Of a stretch of DNA of 64,000 nt, positions 18,053 through 26,961 are shown one piece after another. The stretch lies in assembly GCA_019232795.1 (NCBI GenBank), contig JAFANH010000027.1, forward strand, positions 62,001 to 126,000, given 5' to 3'. Made by a program: the position numbers and the translations under genes. Every line of letters begins with the position of its first letter. Position 1 is the first letter of the stretch. Under the pieces are notes generated by a model. It was not told where the DNA came from, did not search any database, and saw nothing but the letters and a program-made list of their open reading frames with translations. The DNA is from Burkholderiaceae bacterium (GTDB lineage: Bacteria; Pseudomonadota; Gammaproteobacteria; Burkholderiales; Burkholderiaceae_D).

Positions 18053-18469
18053 ATGAAATTGCTTAAATCTGTTCTGGTGGCGGCAGCACTGCTTTCGGCC
18101 AGCGCATTGAGCCTGGCGGAAACCCATCAGCAGCGGGCATTCTTCGGTCACGGCGCGCGTGAAGGCCGTGTTGCGCACAATGTGCAGGGTCCGGGAGGCT
18201 GGCATGGGCACTGGCATGGCTACACCACCGTGTATGTCGGCGGCTGGCCCTGGTATTCACCATGGTTCTACGGCTATGCCTGGCCTTATTACCCGTATGA
18301 CACGGCCGTTGCGCCGGCAGCTCCGGTCGAGTATGTGCAAATGAATCCGCCTGCAGCCGATGCAGCGCCGGCAATGTGGTACTACTGCGCGAATCCGGCA
18401 GGGTATTATCCCTACGTCAAGGCTTGCCCCGGCGGCTGGCAGCAGGTTCAGCCGCAACCCCCACAGTAA
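18053..18469 (+). CDS. Small exported Trp/Tyr/Pro-rich protein
   Basis: The ATG at 18053 follows a GAGAAGGG ribosome binding site and gives 138 residues with a signal peptide ending near ALSLAET. The mature protein has a His/Gly-rich stretch (GGWHGHWHGY), then WPWYSPWFYGYAWPYYPYD. It ends in the pattern WYYC...GYYPYVKACPGGWQQV, which recurs in many short exported proteins of proteobacteria and contains two cysteines likely to form a disulfide. It is probably envelope-associated, but no function is known. The histidine cluster could bind metal, which is speculation. Confidence 0.75.
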   Translation: MKLLKSVLVAAALLSASALSLAETHQQRAFFGHGAREGRVAHNVQGPGGWHGHWHGYTTVYVGGWPWYSPWFYGYAWPYYPYDTAVAPAAPVEYVQMNPPAADAAPAMWYYCANPAGYYPYVKACPGGWQQVQPQPPQ

Positions 18470-18505
18470 TTTTTCCGTAAGTATTCTTCCTCCGCCGACA
18501 GGCAA

Positions 18506-18901
18506 CTAGCCGTTATGGCCGGTTGCCTCCTTGAACGCCCACAAGCGGCTACCCGTGAAGTTCCAGATCAGGCCGATCCCGGTGGTCAGGAATTGCGCGA
18601 TCCAGTAATTCCATCCCAGGTGGTGCACCAGCAGGCCCATCAAGCCGGTGTTGATGCACCAGCCAACACCCAGCACGCTGAAGTATTTGGAGGCTGCCTC
18701 GACGTGGGTCTTGCCGCTCTCGAACGTGAAAAAGTAATTGAGCAGGTAGTTGACCACCGAACCGCAGACGTAGCCGACACCGGAAGCCAGCGCCGCCGGT
18801 ACGCCTGCCAGTTCGACCCCGGCCCACAGCACGGCGTATTGGACAGCAGTGCCGCACAGACCGACGGCGGCGAAACGAAGGAATTGGCGGGGCAGGGACA
18901 T
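18506..18901 (-). CDS. GtrA family membrane protein
   Basis: The 131-residue protein has four hydrophobic segments and the typical GtrA opening RFAAVGLCGTAVQYAVLW, with YFFTFESGKTH in the loop and RLWAFKEA near the end. Family members help translocate undecaprenyl-phosphate-linked sugars across the inner membrane for O-antigen or teichoic acid glycosylation. No glycosyltransferase partner adjoins it; the nearest gene on the same strand is the exported adenosine deaminase 45 bases upstream. Confidence 0.88.
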   Translation of the reverse strand: MSLPRQFLRFAAVGLCGTAVQYAVLWAGVELAGVPAALASGVGYVCGSVVNYLLNYFFTFESGKTHVEAASKYFSVLGVGWCINTGLMGLLVHHLGWNYWIAQFLTTGIGLIWNFTGSRLWAFKEATGHNG

Positions 18902-18946
18902 GCGGCTACTCGGTTTGGCAAAGTCCGCATTTTCTCACAGGACAGG

Positions 18947-20443
18947 CTACTTCCTGGCCAATTTAGCCACGTCTGCCTCGAATTTCTCGAAGCGCGCATC
19001 GAGCCGCTTTACCTGCACCTTCTTGTCTTCCGCACTCAGGAAGGAATAGCGGATGCTGTTGTACACCACCTGCTTGAGCGTGTCGTAGGACGGCCTGTAG
19101 CGGCTCGCGAATAACAGATATTCGGCGCTGATATTGCTGCGCGAGACGCCGGCATCGTCGGTGGCGATGACGAAAGGCACGTGATGACGCAGGTAGACCG
19201 TGACCGGGTGCATCTGCTCTTTCACGCCGAGAATGAAGGCGTTGCTGCTCAGGCAGACCTCGACCGCGACATTGCGGCGCTTCAAATCTTCCAGCAGCTG
19301 GTCCGGCTCGCTTTCATAGGTGACGTCGATACCGTGGCCGATGCGTTCGGCGCCGGCCACGTCGAGCGCCGCGCGCATGTGGTCGCGCAGGCCTTCCGGC
19401 GGCACCATGCCCAGCGTCAGCTCGCCGGCGTGCAGATCGAGGCGAACGTCGGGGAAGCGCTGCCTGAGAAAGCGGAACATCCGCATGTGCAAGCCATAGT
19501 CGCGCATGGCAACGTAGCCGTTTTCGGGGCCGACGAAATTGACGCCGACCACCAGCTTGTTGTCGTGCGCCGCGGCAAACGCCGTATACAGATTTGAAAA
19601 CACTGTGCCGGGAGGATTGTTGCGCGTGGTGTAGCTCTGGAAGCGCAGCGTGAAGTCGTTGTCGTCGATGCCGGCAGCGTAGTTGCCCAGCTTATTGCGG
19701 TAATCGGCGATGGCTTGTTGCGCAGCGGCGTCGTGGTCGATGAAGTCGGCATATTGCTGCAGCGCCTGCTCGATCGTGTGCGCATCGCTGTCGCTGCTGA
19801 GCGCATTGAGCTGGGACTCCAGCGCCGGGTTGGCAATGGCCGGCGAACCCTTCAGCATGGTTTCCAGATATTGCAGATTGTCGGCCTTGGCCTGCTGCTT
19901 GAGCAGCTTCAAGCCATCCTGCGGAGAATAGTCGCTGGCCGGGCCGAAAAAGCCGAAAGTGTTGAAGAACTGCTGATCGGGCGCCGGCTCTTCATGGGAA
20001 TGATTGTCGAAGTCCTTGTCCGACCAGCGCATCAGCAATTGCCGGTAGAAGCCGTTGTCCTTGCGGATGGCGTCGGCGCTCAGGCAATCGGCGGATGTGG
20101 CGCTGGGGCGCGAGGTGTCGATGCGGAATTTTTCGCGGTGATTGGGTATGTCATCCACCCGATACACGCAATAGCCCTGTTTGGCGACCCAGTCGAGGTA
20201 GGTTTCCGCGTACAGCGCGCCACTGTAGTGGTGGTGGATGTCGCCGCCCTTGGGTAGCATGGTCATCAAGAGATTGAGTTCGGCCAGCTGTGCCGGCGCT
20301 TTGCCGGCAATTAACTCTCCGTAAAATTGCTTGGTGAACCGGTAATTCTTTTGCGCTTCGCCATTGTCGTTGCCGGCCTGCGCCGCCCCTGTCAACAATC
20401 CGGCAAGAAGAATGATGGAAAGTATGGCAGGGCGCTTATTCAT
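18947..20443 (-). CDS. Exported adenosine deaminase family protein
   Basis: ATG 20443 has AAGGA at the right distance, unlike the ATG two codons earlier, and gives 498 residues with a signal peptide ending near TGAAQAGND. The metal-dependent deaminase motifs are all present: KGGDIHHHYSG (metal His pair), DLHAGE (catalytic Glu), ERIGHG (metal His) and ATDDAGV (metal Asp). The protein is longer than cytosolic adenosine deaminase and has an N-terminal extension, like secreted ADGF-type enzymes. It probably deaminates adenosine or a related nucleoside in the periplasm for purine salvage or nitrogen supply. GtrA follows on the same strand. Confidence 0.88.
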   Translation of the reverse strand: MNKRPAILSIILLAGLLTGAAQAGNDNGEAQKNYRFTKQFYGELIAGKAPAQLAELNLLMTMLPKGGDIHHHYSGALYAETYLDWVAKQGYCVYRVDDIPNHREKFRIDTSRPSATSADCLSADAIRKDNGFYRQLLMRWSDKDFDNHSHEEPAPDQQFFNTFGFFGPASDYSPQDGLKLLKQQAKADNLQYLETMLKGSPAIANPALESQLNALSSDSDAHTIEQALQQYADFIDHDAAAQQAIADYRNKLGNYAAGIDDNDFTLRFQSYTTRNNPPGTVFSNLYTAFAAAHDNKLVVGVNFVGPENGYVAMRDYGLHMRMFRFLRQRFPDVRLDLHAGELTLGMVPPEGLRDHMRAALDVAGAERIGHGIDVTYESEPDQLLEDLKRRNVAVEVCLSSNAFILGVKEQMHPVTVYLRHHVPFVIATDDAGVSRSNISAEYLLFASRYRPSYDTLKQVVYNSIRYSFLSAEDKKVQVKRLDARFEKFEADVAKLARK

Positions 20444-20550
20444 CGGCATTCCTTTTTGTGAGATATCAGCCAAGGCACAATGCGCAGGACATTAACATAG
20501 AGCTTGTGGTTTGCGTAATACAGCTTGCGAGTATGTGTCCGGAGCTGCAA

Positions 20551-20579
20551 TTGACAAGCGCTAACTTTGGTCATACCGT
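20551..20579 (+). promoter_or_regulatory. Possible promoter upstream of the TPR/beta-barrel gene
   Basis: A perfect TTGACA at 20551-20556 is followed after 17 bases by TACCGT, a poor -10 hexamer. It is the best sigma-70 candidate in the 216-base divergent gap and points toward the beta-barrel gene. The weak -10 suggests activation or a chance match. Confidence 0.3.
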
Positions 20580-20689
20580 ATCCTTGCAGCTTCGCATCAG
20601 CTCAGCGCATTACCTGAGCGCATCACCCAAGTACAGCATTCAACTGCATCGCCCGACCGCATCGCCACAGTTTTTCGGGGGGAAAGCTT

Positions 20690-22078
20690 ATGCAAGTGCG
20701 TCTGAATCTGCAGGGGAAGCCCATACTGCGCGGTTTCCTGACCCTGTTATGCCTGACTTGCCTGGCCGTCTACCCGACCACCAGCAGGGCCGCCGACGAT
20801 TCCACTCTCGAGCAAGCGCGCACGCTGATGGCGCAAGGCAATGCGCGCGCCGCCTATGCCATGCTTGAACCGCTCGAATTCGATCGCGCCGGCGACGTCG
20901 AATTCGATACGCTGCTGGGCGTGGCCGCGCTCGACAGCGGCAGCCCCGACAAGGCCACGCTGGCCTTCGAGCGTGTGCTGGCGGTCGACCCGAATGCGGC
21001 GGGCGCACGCCTCGATCTGGCGCGCGCCTATTTTGCGCTGGGCGACTTGCCGCGCGCGCGGCAGGAACTCGACCTGCTGACCGCCAATAACCCGCCGCCG
21101 GCGGCAAGGGTCGTGATCGACAAATACAAGGCGGCGATTGCCGAGCGCGAAAAGAAAAAAGCCACCACAACCACCGCCTACGCCGAAGGCTTCATCGGGT
21201 ACGACAACAACATTACCTCGGTGGTCAGCGACTTCGGCGGCGCCGTGCTGGCCAGCTACAATCTGGCCGGCTTCCTGCCGACCGGCAATTCCGTGATGCG
21301 CACTTCCTCGATTTTCGGCGCGGCCGGCGGGTTTGCCGTCGACCACCGGGTCGACGACCATTGGTCGCTGGCAGGCGGCCTGGATGCGCACTATCGCGGC
21401 GTCACCCAGGACGACAATTACAGCAGCGAAGAACTCGACGCCCGCGCCAGTGCGGCCCGCAGCAGCGGCGCCGACACCTGGCGTGCTGGCATCACGCTGC
21501 AAGACTTTTTACAGCGCACCGACGTGCCGACCGACAACCGCAATGCCATCGGCTTGAACTTCGAATGGCGCCACACCTACAACGACTACAATCAGGGCAG
21601 CGTGTTCGGCGTAGTGACGCGCCAGCGCTACCCCGACATCGCCGTCGACGACATCAACTCCACCATCGTAGGCGCCGGTTGGCTGCATCTGTTCCAGGGC
21701 CCGCATCATGGGTTGATGTACGCGAACCTGATCGTCGGCCAGGAAAACGCCATCAATCCGCTGGTCAACGGTTCCGACAACAGCCGCCGCGATGCCGGCG
21801 GCCGCCTGTATATGCAGTTGTCGGCCAACGACCAAGTGGACTGGTTCGCCAATTTCGGCTTGCTGCAGCGGTCGGACCGCTCGCCCTATGCGCGCGCCAT
21901 TACAGTGGAATACGGGAACGACCACCTCAGTGACGCTACCGTCGGCTGCACTTGGCGGCCGTACCCGCAGTGGAGCCTGCGGCCGCAAGTCTCGTATTCC
22001 GAAAATCGTTCCAATGTTGCCCTGAGCGACTTCCATCGCCTGGAGGCACTGCTCACCGTCCGCTACGAGTGGCACTAA
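20690..22078 (+). CDS. TPR plus beta-barrel outer-membrane protein, Slam/DUF560-like
   Basis: The 462-residue protein has a signal peptide cleaved near TTSRAADD. A TPR region follows at about residues 40-140 (LMAQGNARAAYAMLEPL, LDLARAYFALGDLPRARQEL), then a short charged linker. The C-terminal 300 residues are built of alternating strands typical of a 14-strand barrel (YAEGFIGYDNN, WRAGITLQDFLQR, LNFEWRHTYND, ATVGCTWRPYPQWSLRPQVSYSEN). This order is that of surface lipoprotein assembly modifiers (DUF560), which move client proteins across the outer membrane. The next gene, 21 bases on, encodes a large exported protein that may be the client. Family assignment is from architecture, not from a search. 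Confidence 0.65.
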   Translation: MQVRLNLQGKPILRGFLTLLCLTCLAVYPTTSRAADDSTLEQARTLMAQGNARAAYAMLEPLEFDRAGDVEFDTLLGVAALDSGSPDKATLAFERVLAVDPNAAGARLDLARAYFALGDLPRARQELDLLTANNPPPAARVVIDKYKAAIAEREKKKATTTTAYAEGFIGYDNNITSVVSDFGGAVLASYNLAGFLPTGNSVMRTSSIFGAAGGFAVDHRVDDHWSLAGGLDAHYRGVTQDDNYSSEELDARASAARSSGADTWRAGITLQDFLQRTDVPTDNRNAIGLNFEWRHTYNDYNQGSVFGVVTRQRYPDIAVDDINSTIVGAGWLHLFQGPHHGLMYANLIVGQENAINPLVNGSDNSRRDAGGRLYMQLSANDQVDWFANFGLLQRSDRSPYARAITVEYGNDHLSDATVGCTWRPYPQWSLRPQVSYSENRSNVALSDFHRLEALLTVRYEWH

Positions 22079-22099
22079 ATTCAGACCGCGAGGATGATC

Positions 22100-24895
22100 A
22101 TGAAATCCACTTATCTGCGATTCCGTTCCGAGTCTGTTTTGCTGGTGTTGCTGTCTCTGTTGCTGCTGTGGTCGAACGTGGCGATGGCGGCCGTGGCCGG
22201 CTACGTGCAATTCGCCGCCGGCGACGTGCGCATCGTCGACCTGGCCGGCAAGGAGCGTGCGGCGCAAAAAGGGCAGCCTATCAATGAAGGCGAAACGGTA
22301 TTGACGGCCGGCGGCGCGTCGGCGCAGCTGCGCATGGTCGATGGCGGCATCCTGGCGCTGCGCCCCGATACGCAACTGAAGGTCGACTTGTACACCTTCA
22401 GCGGCGCGGCAGACGGCAGCGAGAATGCCTTGCTGTCGCTGGTCAGGGGAGGTTTGCGCGCCATTACCGGCTTGATCGGCAAGACCAACAAGGAAAAATT
22501 GAAATTGCAAACGCCGACGGCGGTGATCGGCATCCGCGGTACCGACCACGAACCGGTGGTGCTGCTGGCGTCGCCACCCGGCACACCGGCGCCCAACCCG
22601 CCCGGCACTTACGACAAGGTCAACGTCGGCGCCACCAGCCTGACGACGCAGGTGGGCACGACGGTGATCAACGCCAACCAGATTGGCTATGCGGCGTCGC
22701 TGACCCAGCAGCCGGTGATCCTGCCGAAACTGCCGGACTTCTACCGTGCGACGCCCACGCCGGTCGCCCGTCAGGACAAGCAGGGGCAGCAAGGCAGTAC
22801 GCAACAAGGCGGGCAACAAGGTTCGCAGCAAGGTTCGCAACAGAGCTCATCGTCGAGCCAGAGCACGCAGAGTACCTCGAGCAGCAGCACGTCCTCTTCC
22901 ACGTCTACCACTTCTACCGCTACGGCAACTGCCACCGGCGACGTCAGCACGGTCACGGCGGTGCTGCCGGCTGCTCCGTCCAATCTGACGGCGGTCGATT
23001 CCAGCGGCAACGTGTTGAGCCTGGCCAACCAAAGCGTGACCACGGCGAGCGGACTGACGCAAGCCTTGAGCAGCAGCACGGTGTCGACACTGGGCGGCGG
23101 GGCCGTCTACAACGAAGTGCTGTTGGTCTATCCGTATACCACGGGCGGTCCATCCTTCCCGCAAACGCCGACCTTGGGCGGCCCCGGCCTGAATCTGAGC
23201 CGTGACGCCAGCGGCAATCTGACCGGCTTCACTTACAGCGGCAGCAGCAAAAACGTCGGCGGCCTCAACATCGGTTCCGGGGCGGGCAATGTGCAGGTCA
23301 CTGCAACGCAAAGCGGTTCGACGATGACCGATTTCGGCAGCGATGCGGCCACCGGCCTGGCTTGGGGCCGTTGGCAGGGCGGGCAAGTCAGCGGCAGCGC
23401 GCAGTACTACGGCACTGACGCCAGCGGCAACTCGGGCTATGGCGCCAACAACTCCTCGGGCGCATTCGTCATCGGCGGCACGCAAAACGAATCGGTCACG
23501 CTGGGCAGCGCCAGCCTGCACTGGATCACAGGCCTTGCGCCCACGCCCAGCTACCTGTCTCAAGTGTTGACCGGCACCGCCAATTACACGCTGCTGGGCG
23601 GCACCCATCCGACCGACCTGTCGGGCAACGTCGGCACCTTGGGTGGCGCTACCCTGAACGTGAATTTCGGGCTGCAAACCGCCACCGCCGATGTCAACTT
23701 CTCCATAGGCGGCAACAGCTGGACCATGCAAAGCGGCACCATGCAATTGAACGGTGATGGGCAGTTCAATGCCTACACCAATTGCGCGTCAAAGTGTTTC
23801 AGCTCCGTCTCGGTCACCAAGAATGGCGTGAACGTCAGCAGCTCGCCTACTCCCACCGGCTTTGTACTCGGCACCATGAACGGCTACCTTACCGGCACCG
23901 GCCTCAATGGCGCCGCGCTGGAATATGCCGTGCAGGACTTCGGTGTGCCGCCGCCGGCCGGCACCAATGCCTACAACCTGATCCAGGGCGTGGCCGCGCT
24001 CTCCGGGCCTACCCAGAATGTCAATACGCCGTTTCGTGCGGTCGGCACCGAAGACGGCTGGAACGACCTGGGTAATTTGCTGGGCGCGGGCGGCACGCCG
24101 CCTCCCCAATATCATGGCAACATCAACGGCGGGCAGCAGGCGCCCGCCGACGTGGTTGACAGCTCAGCCGGCTTGACCGCCTTCCTCGGCCAGGCCGCCG
24201 GGTATACGGCGGCGAATTCATCGGTTACCGTGCCGTCGCCGCAGTCGCCGCAATTGGCTGCCGTCAAGATCGGCACCGCAGTCAATGCCGACGTCGGTTC
24301 GACTTCCATAGGCGGCATCACGGTTTCCTGGGGGCGCTGGGCCGGCGGCACGATCGACGTCTACACCCCGGACGGCTCCACCTTGCTGGGCACGATAGAC
24401 AACAGCAACCGCAGCGTCCATTGGGTCGACACCTCGGTCCTGACATCCGATTTCAATGCCATGCCGGCCAGCGGCACTGCCACCTACACCGTGGCGGGCA
24501 ATACCTCGCCGACCGATTTCAGGGGCAATGTCGGCACATTGACCTCGGCCACGCTCAATGCCGACTTCGCCAACCTCAAGGTCAACGCCGGCATTAACGT
24601 CAGTTTCAACGCGTCCACCAACACCAGCTCCTGGGCCTTGACCGCGAACAATATCCCGCTCACCGGCGCCGACTTCAAGACCGGAACTTCGCAGAACGGC
24701 ATCAACGGCGTCGCTACCACGGTTACGTGCAGCGGGGCTTCGTGCAGCGGGCAGACGGTCGGCTCGCTGGAGGGACACTTCATTTCGGGCGCCCAAGGCG
24801 CAGTGATGCTTTACAGCATGGCCGGCGGCACGCTCAGTGCTTCCTCGTTTACGCCGGCCATTGGGGTTACCGGCCTGGTGGTGATGAAACACTGA
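22100..24895 (+). CDS. Large exported FecR-domain protein with TbpB-like repeat domains
   Basis: The ATG at 22100 is preferred over one at 22094 because GCGAGGA is correctly spaced, giving 931 residues. A signal peptide ends near NVAMAAVAG. A FecR domain spans about residues 35-150 (GDVRIVDLAGKERAAQKGQPINEGETV, LKLQTPTAVIGIRGTDHE), followed by a Gln/Ser/Thr-rich low-complexity linker near 230-280. The remainder contains two related beta-rich units, each with VHW(V/I), GTATYTxxG, PTDxxGNVGTL and a terminal GHFISGAQGAVMLYS or GYLTGTGLNGAALEYAV segment. These recall the beta-barrel lobes of TbpB-like proteins exported by Slam systems. There is no lipobox, so the protein should be soluble or surface-held. 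It ends at a palindromic repeat. Confidence 0.7.
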   Translation: MKSTYLRFRSESVLLVLLSLLLLWSNVAMAAVAGYVQFAAGDVRIVDLAGKERAAQKGQPINEGETVLTAGGASAQLRMVDGGILALRPDTQLKVDLYTFSGAADGSENALLSLVRGGLRAITGLIGKTNKEKLKLQTPTAVIGIRGTDHEPVVLLASPPGTPAPNPPGTYDKVNVGATSLTTQVGTTVINANQIGYAASLTQQPVILPKLPDFYRATPTPVARQDKQGQQGSTQQGGQQGSQQGSQQSSSSSQSTQSTSSSSTSSSTSTTSTATATATGDVSTVTAVLPAAPSNLTAVDSSGNVLSLANQSVTTASGLTQALSSSTVSTLGGGAVYNEVLLVYPYTTGGPSFPQTPTLGGPGLNLSRDASGNLTGFTYSGSSKNVGGLNIGSGAGNVQVTATQSGSTMTDFGSDAATGLAWGRWQGGQVSGSAQYYGTDASGNSGYGANNSSGAFVIGGTQNESVTLGSASLHWITGLAPTPSYLSQVLTGTANYTLLGGTHPTDLSGNVGTLGGATLNVNFGLQTATADVNFSIGGNSWTMQSGTMQLNGDGQFNAYTNCASKCFSSVSVTKNGVNVSSSPTPTGFVLGTMNGYLTGTGLNGAALEYAVQDFGVPPPAGTNAYNLIQGVAALSGPTQNVNTPFRAVGTEDGWNDLGNLLGAGGTPPPQYHGNINGGQQAPADVVDSSAGLTAFLGQAAGYTAANSSVTVPSPQSPQLAAVKIGTAVNADVGSTSIGGITVSWGRWAGGTIDVYTPDGSTLLGTIDNSNRSVHWVDTSVLTSDFNAMPASGTATYTVAGNTSPTDFRGNVGTLTSATLNADFANLKVNAGINVSFNASTNTSSWALTANNIPLTGADFKTGTSQNGINGVATTVTCSGASCSGQTVGSLEGHFISGAQGAVMLYSMAGGTLSASSFTPAIGVTGLVVMKH

Positions 24896-24999
24896 GAAGC
24901 TCAAACAAAATGCGCCTGGCGTTGTTGCTACTCCTCGCCGTACGTCATGTACTGTCTGCGTCGTAGCGCCTAGCCAGACACATTTTGTTAGAGCTTCTT
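24895..24999. repeat. Imperfect palindrome, family E copy 2 (about 105 bp)
   Basis: Terminal arms AGAAGCTCAAACAAAATG and CATTTTGTTAGAGCTTCT match over 18 positions with one mismatch. The centre, GTACGTCATGTAC, is itself nearly self-complementary. The interior shares TGGCGTTGTTGC and GCCAGACACATTTTG with copy 1 at 12,914, in inverted orientation. The first base is the last base of the FecR-protein stop codon, and the other end is 5 bases from the stop codon of the convergent cyclase gene, so it may act as a bidirectional terminator. Confidence 0.9.
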
Positions 25000-25004
25000 A
25001 AAAG

Positions 25005-26678
25005 CTATGGAAATGGCCCTAGCCCCCCTTCGGTTCCATCGGGCTGTTCATGATGGTGGTGCATCATGCCGTAGAACTGCGCATTGTTGCGCCCGCTTTC
25101 CTTGGCGCGGTACATGGCGACGTCGGCGTTTTTCACCAGGGTGTTGAGGTCGGCGCCGTCTTGCGGGTAGCAGCTCACGCCTATGCTGGTGGTGACGTTC
25201 ACGACGTGTCCCTCGAGATGGTAGTCGGGTTCCATGGCATTGAGGATCTTGCCGGCAGTGCGCGCCACCGCTTCCATGTCCCGGCAATTTTCCAGCAGCA
25301 CGACGAATTCGTCCCCGCCCAGGCGCGCCACGATGTCGCCCTGGCGCACGCTGTCCGCCAGGCGCGTGGCTACCTGCTGCAGCAGGTGGTCGCCGGTTTC
25401 GTGCCCGAGTTCGTCGTTGATCAGCTTGAAGCGGTCGAGGTCGATGAAGAGAATGGCGAACGCAGTGCCGGCGGGGTCGGCTTTTGCCAACAGGTTGCGC
25501 AAGGTGTCCATGAACATGGCGCGGTTCGGCAGACCGGTCAGTTCATCATGGAAGGCGCGGTGCGCCAGTTCCTGCTGGGCGCGTTTGCGCGCGTCGATGT
25601 TCGATAGCGCAATCAGCAGGCAATCCTGGCGGTTGTAGGAGATGCGCTGCGAGGAAAACAACGTCCAGAAAGGCGTGCCCTCGGTATCGCGCAGCAGCAC
25701 CTCCCGGTCGCGCAGGCTGCCCTGGATGCGCAACGCGGCCAGCAACTGGTTGCGATCACCCTTGCGCACATAGAAGCGGCGCGCCTGCAGACGATGCAGG
25801 GCATTGGGCGCGACCTTGAACTGGGCGAGCGCATGGTCGTTGGCGTAGACGATCGCTTCGTCGGCAATGCGCACGATGACGATAGGAAGCGGCGCAAACT
25901 GCAGCAATTCGCGCATCTGCTTTTCGCCCTCGAGCAACGCGCCCTGAACGCGTTCGCTTTGGCGCACCACGCGGCGCGAAAACAGATACGCCGCCAACAG
26001 CAGCACCGAAACCACGGCAAACATCATGAACAGCAGCACGGCCTGCAGCTTGCGCGCGGCTCGTCCCAGGGTATAGGAAAAATCCTCTTCGCGCGGCACC
26101 AGGCTTTTGTTCAGTTCGAAGATCTGTTCCAGGTAGGCCCGGGTACCGGCGTCGTCCAGGGTGCCGGCCTCGAGCGCGGCATGCAGGTGCTCGGCAATGC
26201 CGACGAGTTGATCGATGTCCGCGTCGGCAGCGGTCCAGATCAGGACGGCCTGGTTGATTTCGTAGACGCCGCGGAAATTGCGGAACAGGCTGATCATGCC
26301 ATCCACGTCGTCAGGGTGGTTGCGCCCCTGGATGAGGCCGGCGGCGGCGATTTTCAGATCGGGATTGCGTTTCTCCAGCTCCAGCCGCGCCTGACGGTCG
26401 CCGTGAATGACGGTGAGCGACTGCAGATAGCTGTCGTAATAGGATTGGTCATGGTAACGGGCGTAGCGGGCCAGCGAATAGACCATATCCTTCTGCGCCT
26501 TCGACCACAGGCTCTCGCCGCCGATATAGGCGCGCACAGCCGACAATACGCTGATGGAGCAATAGGTAAAGGCCAGCAGGAAGACCACGATCGCCACCCA
26601 TAGCCAGGCGATCGCAATCAGGCGGCGGCTCTTGCCGTTCGCCATGGGTGCCGTATCGATATGCAGGAACCTCGCCAT
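25005..26678 (-). CDS. Membrane diguanylate cyclase with PAS and GGDEF domains
   Basis: The 557-residue protein has a first transmembrane helix (about residues 22-45), a helical periplasmic domain of about 160 residues (four-helix-bundle-like), a second helix (LQAVLLFMMFAVVSVLLLAAYLF), a PAS domain and a C-terminal GGDEF domain. The motif is the canonical GGDEF with RQGD five residues upstream, so synthesis of cyclic di-GMP with product inhibition is expected. The C-terminus ends with a His-rich tail (MMHHHHEQ). AGAAGG precedes the ATG. It is transcribed away from kup and ends against a palindromic repeat. Confidence 0.9.
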   Translation of the reverse strand: MARFLHIDTAPMANGKSRRLIAIAWLWVAIVVFLLAFTYCSISVLSAVRAYIGGESLWSKAQKDMVYSLARYARYHDQSYYDSYLQSLTVIHGDRQARLELEKRNPDLKIAAAGLIQGRNHPDDVDGMISLFRNFRGVYEINQAVLIWTAADADIDQLVGIAEHLHAALEAGTLDDAGTRAYLEQIFELNKSLVPREEDFSYTLGRAARKLQAVLLFMMFAVVSVLLLAAYLFSRRVVRQSERVQGALLEGEKQMRELLQFAPLPIVIVRIADEAIVYANDHALAQFKVAPNALHRLQARRFYVRKGDRNQLLAALRIQGSLRDREVLLRDTEGTPFWTLFSSQRISYNRQDCLLIALSNIDARKRAQQELAHRAFHDELTGLPNRAMFMDTLRNLLAKADPAGTAFAILFIDLDRFKLINDELGHETGDHLLQQVATRLADSVRQGDIVARLGGDEFVVLLENCRDMEAVARTAGKILNAMEPDYHLEGHVVNVTTSIGVSCYPQDGADLNTLVKNADVAMYRAKESGRNNAQFYGMMHHHHEQPDGTEGGLGPFP

Positions 26679-26884
26679 GGAACCCTTCTTCTTGTTCTAC
26701 AGCAGACTGCAAGTTACACCACCGCTTCGCGGTTTGGTGACATTTTTTCAAGAATATAATTTCTATGTGGAAATATTACTCCGTTCTGCGGAAGTGCATA
26801 GGCACAGAGCGTCGTTGACCAAAATGCCAGCGTGAGCCGATAAGGTCGTGTATGCGAGGGAAACTGAAGCGGGAAAGAAGGGCG

Positions 26885-26910
26885 ATGCAGAACCCTCGCT
26901 CGTTCTGCAT
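26885..26910 (-). terminator. Possible terminator after kup
   Basis: ATGCAGAAC at 26885-26893 and GTTCTGCAT at 26902-26910 form a perfect nine-base stem with an eight-base loop, 52 bases beyond the kup stop codon on the minus strand. The following bases are pyrimidine-rich but contain no long T run. The gap from 26,679 to 26,961 holds nothing else apart from a GC-rich dyad at about 26,927-26,948 and the AT-rich leader of the cyclase gene. Confidence 0.4.
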
Positions 26911-26961
26911 TTCGGATTCACACTGCGCACCCCCGCGGCGGGGAGTGCGGTTGGAGAAGCG

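Noticed and set aside
22730-22930. Gln/Ser/Thr coding repeats in the FecR-domain gene as a tandem DNA repeat element
   Set aside because: They are low-complexity codons inside an intact reading frame, forming a linker, not a separate repeat element.
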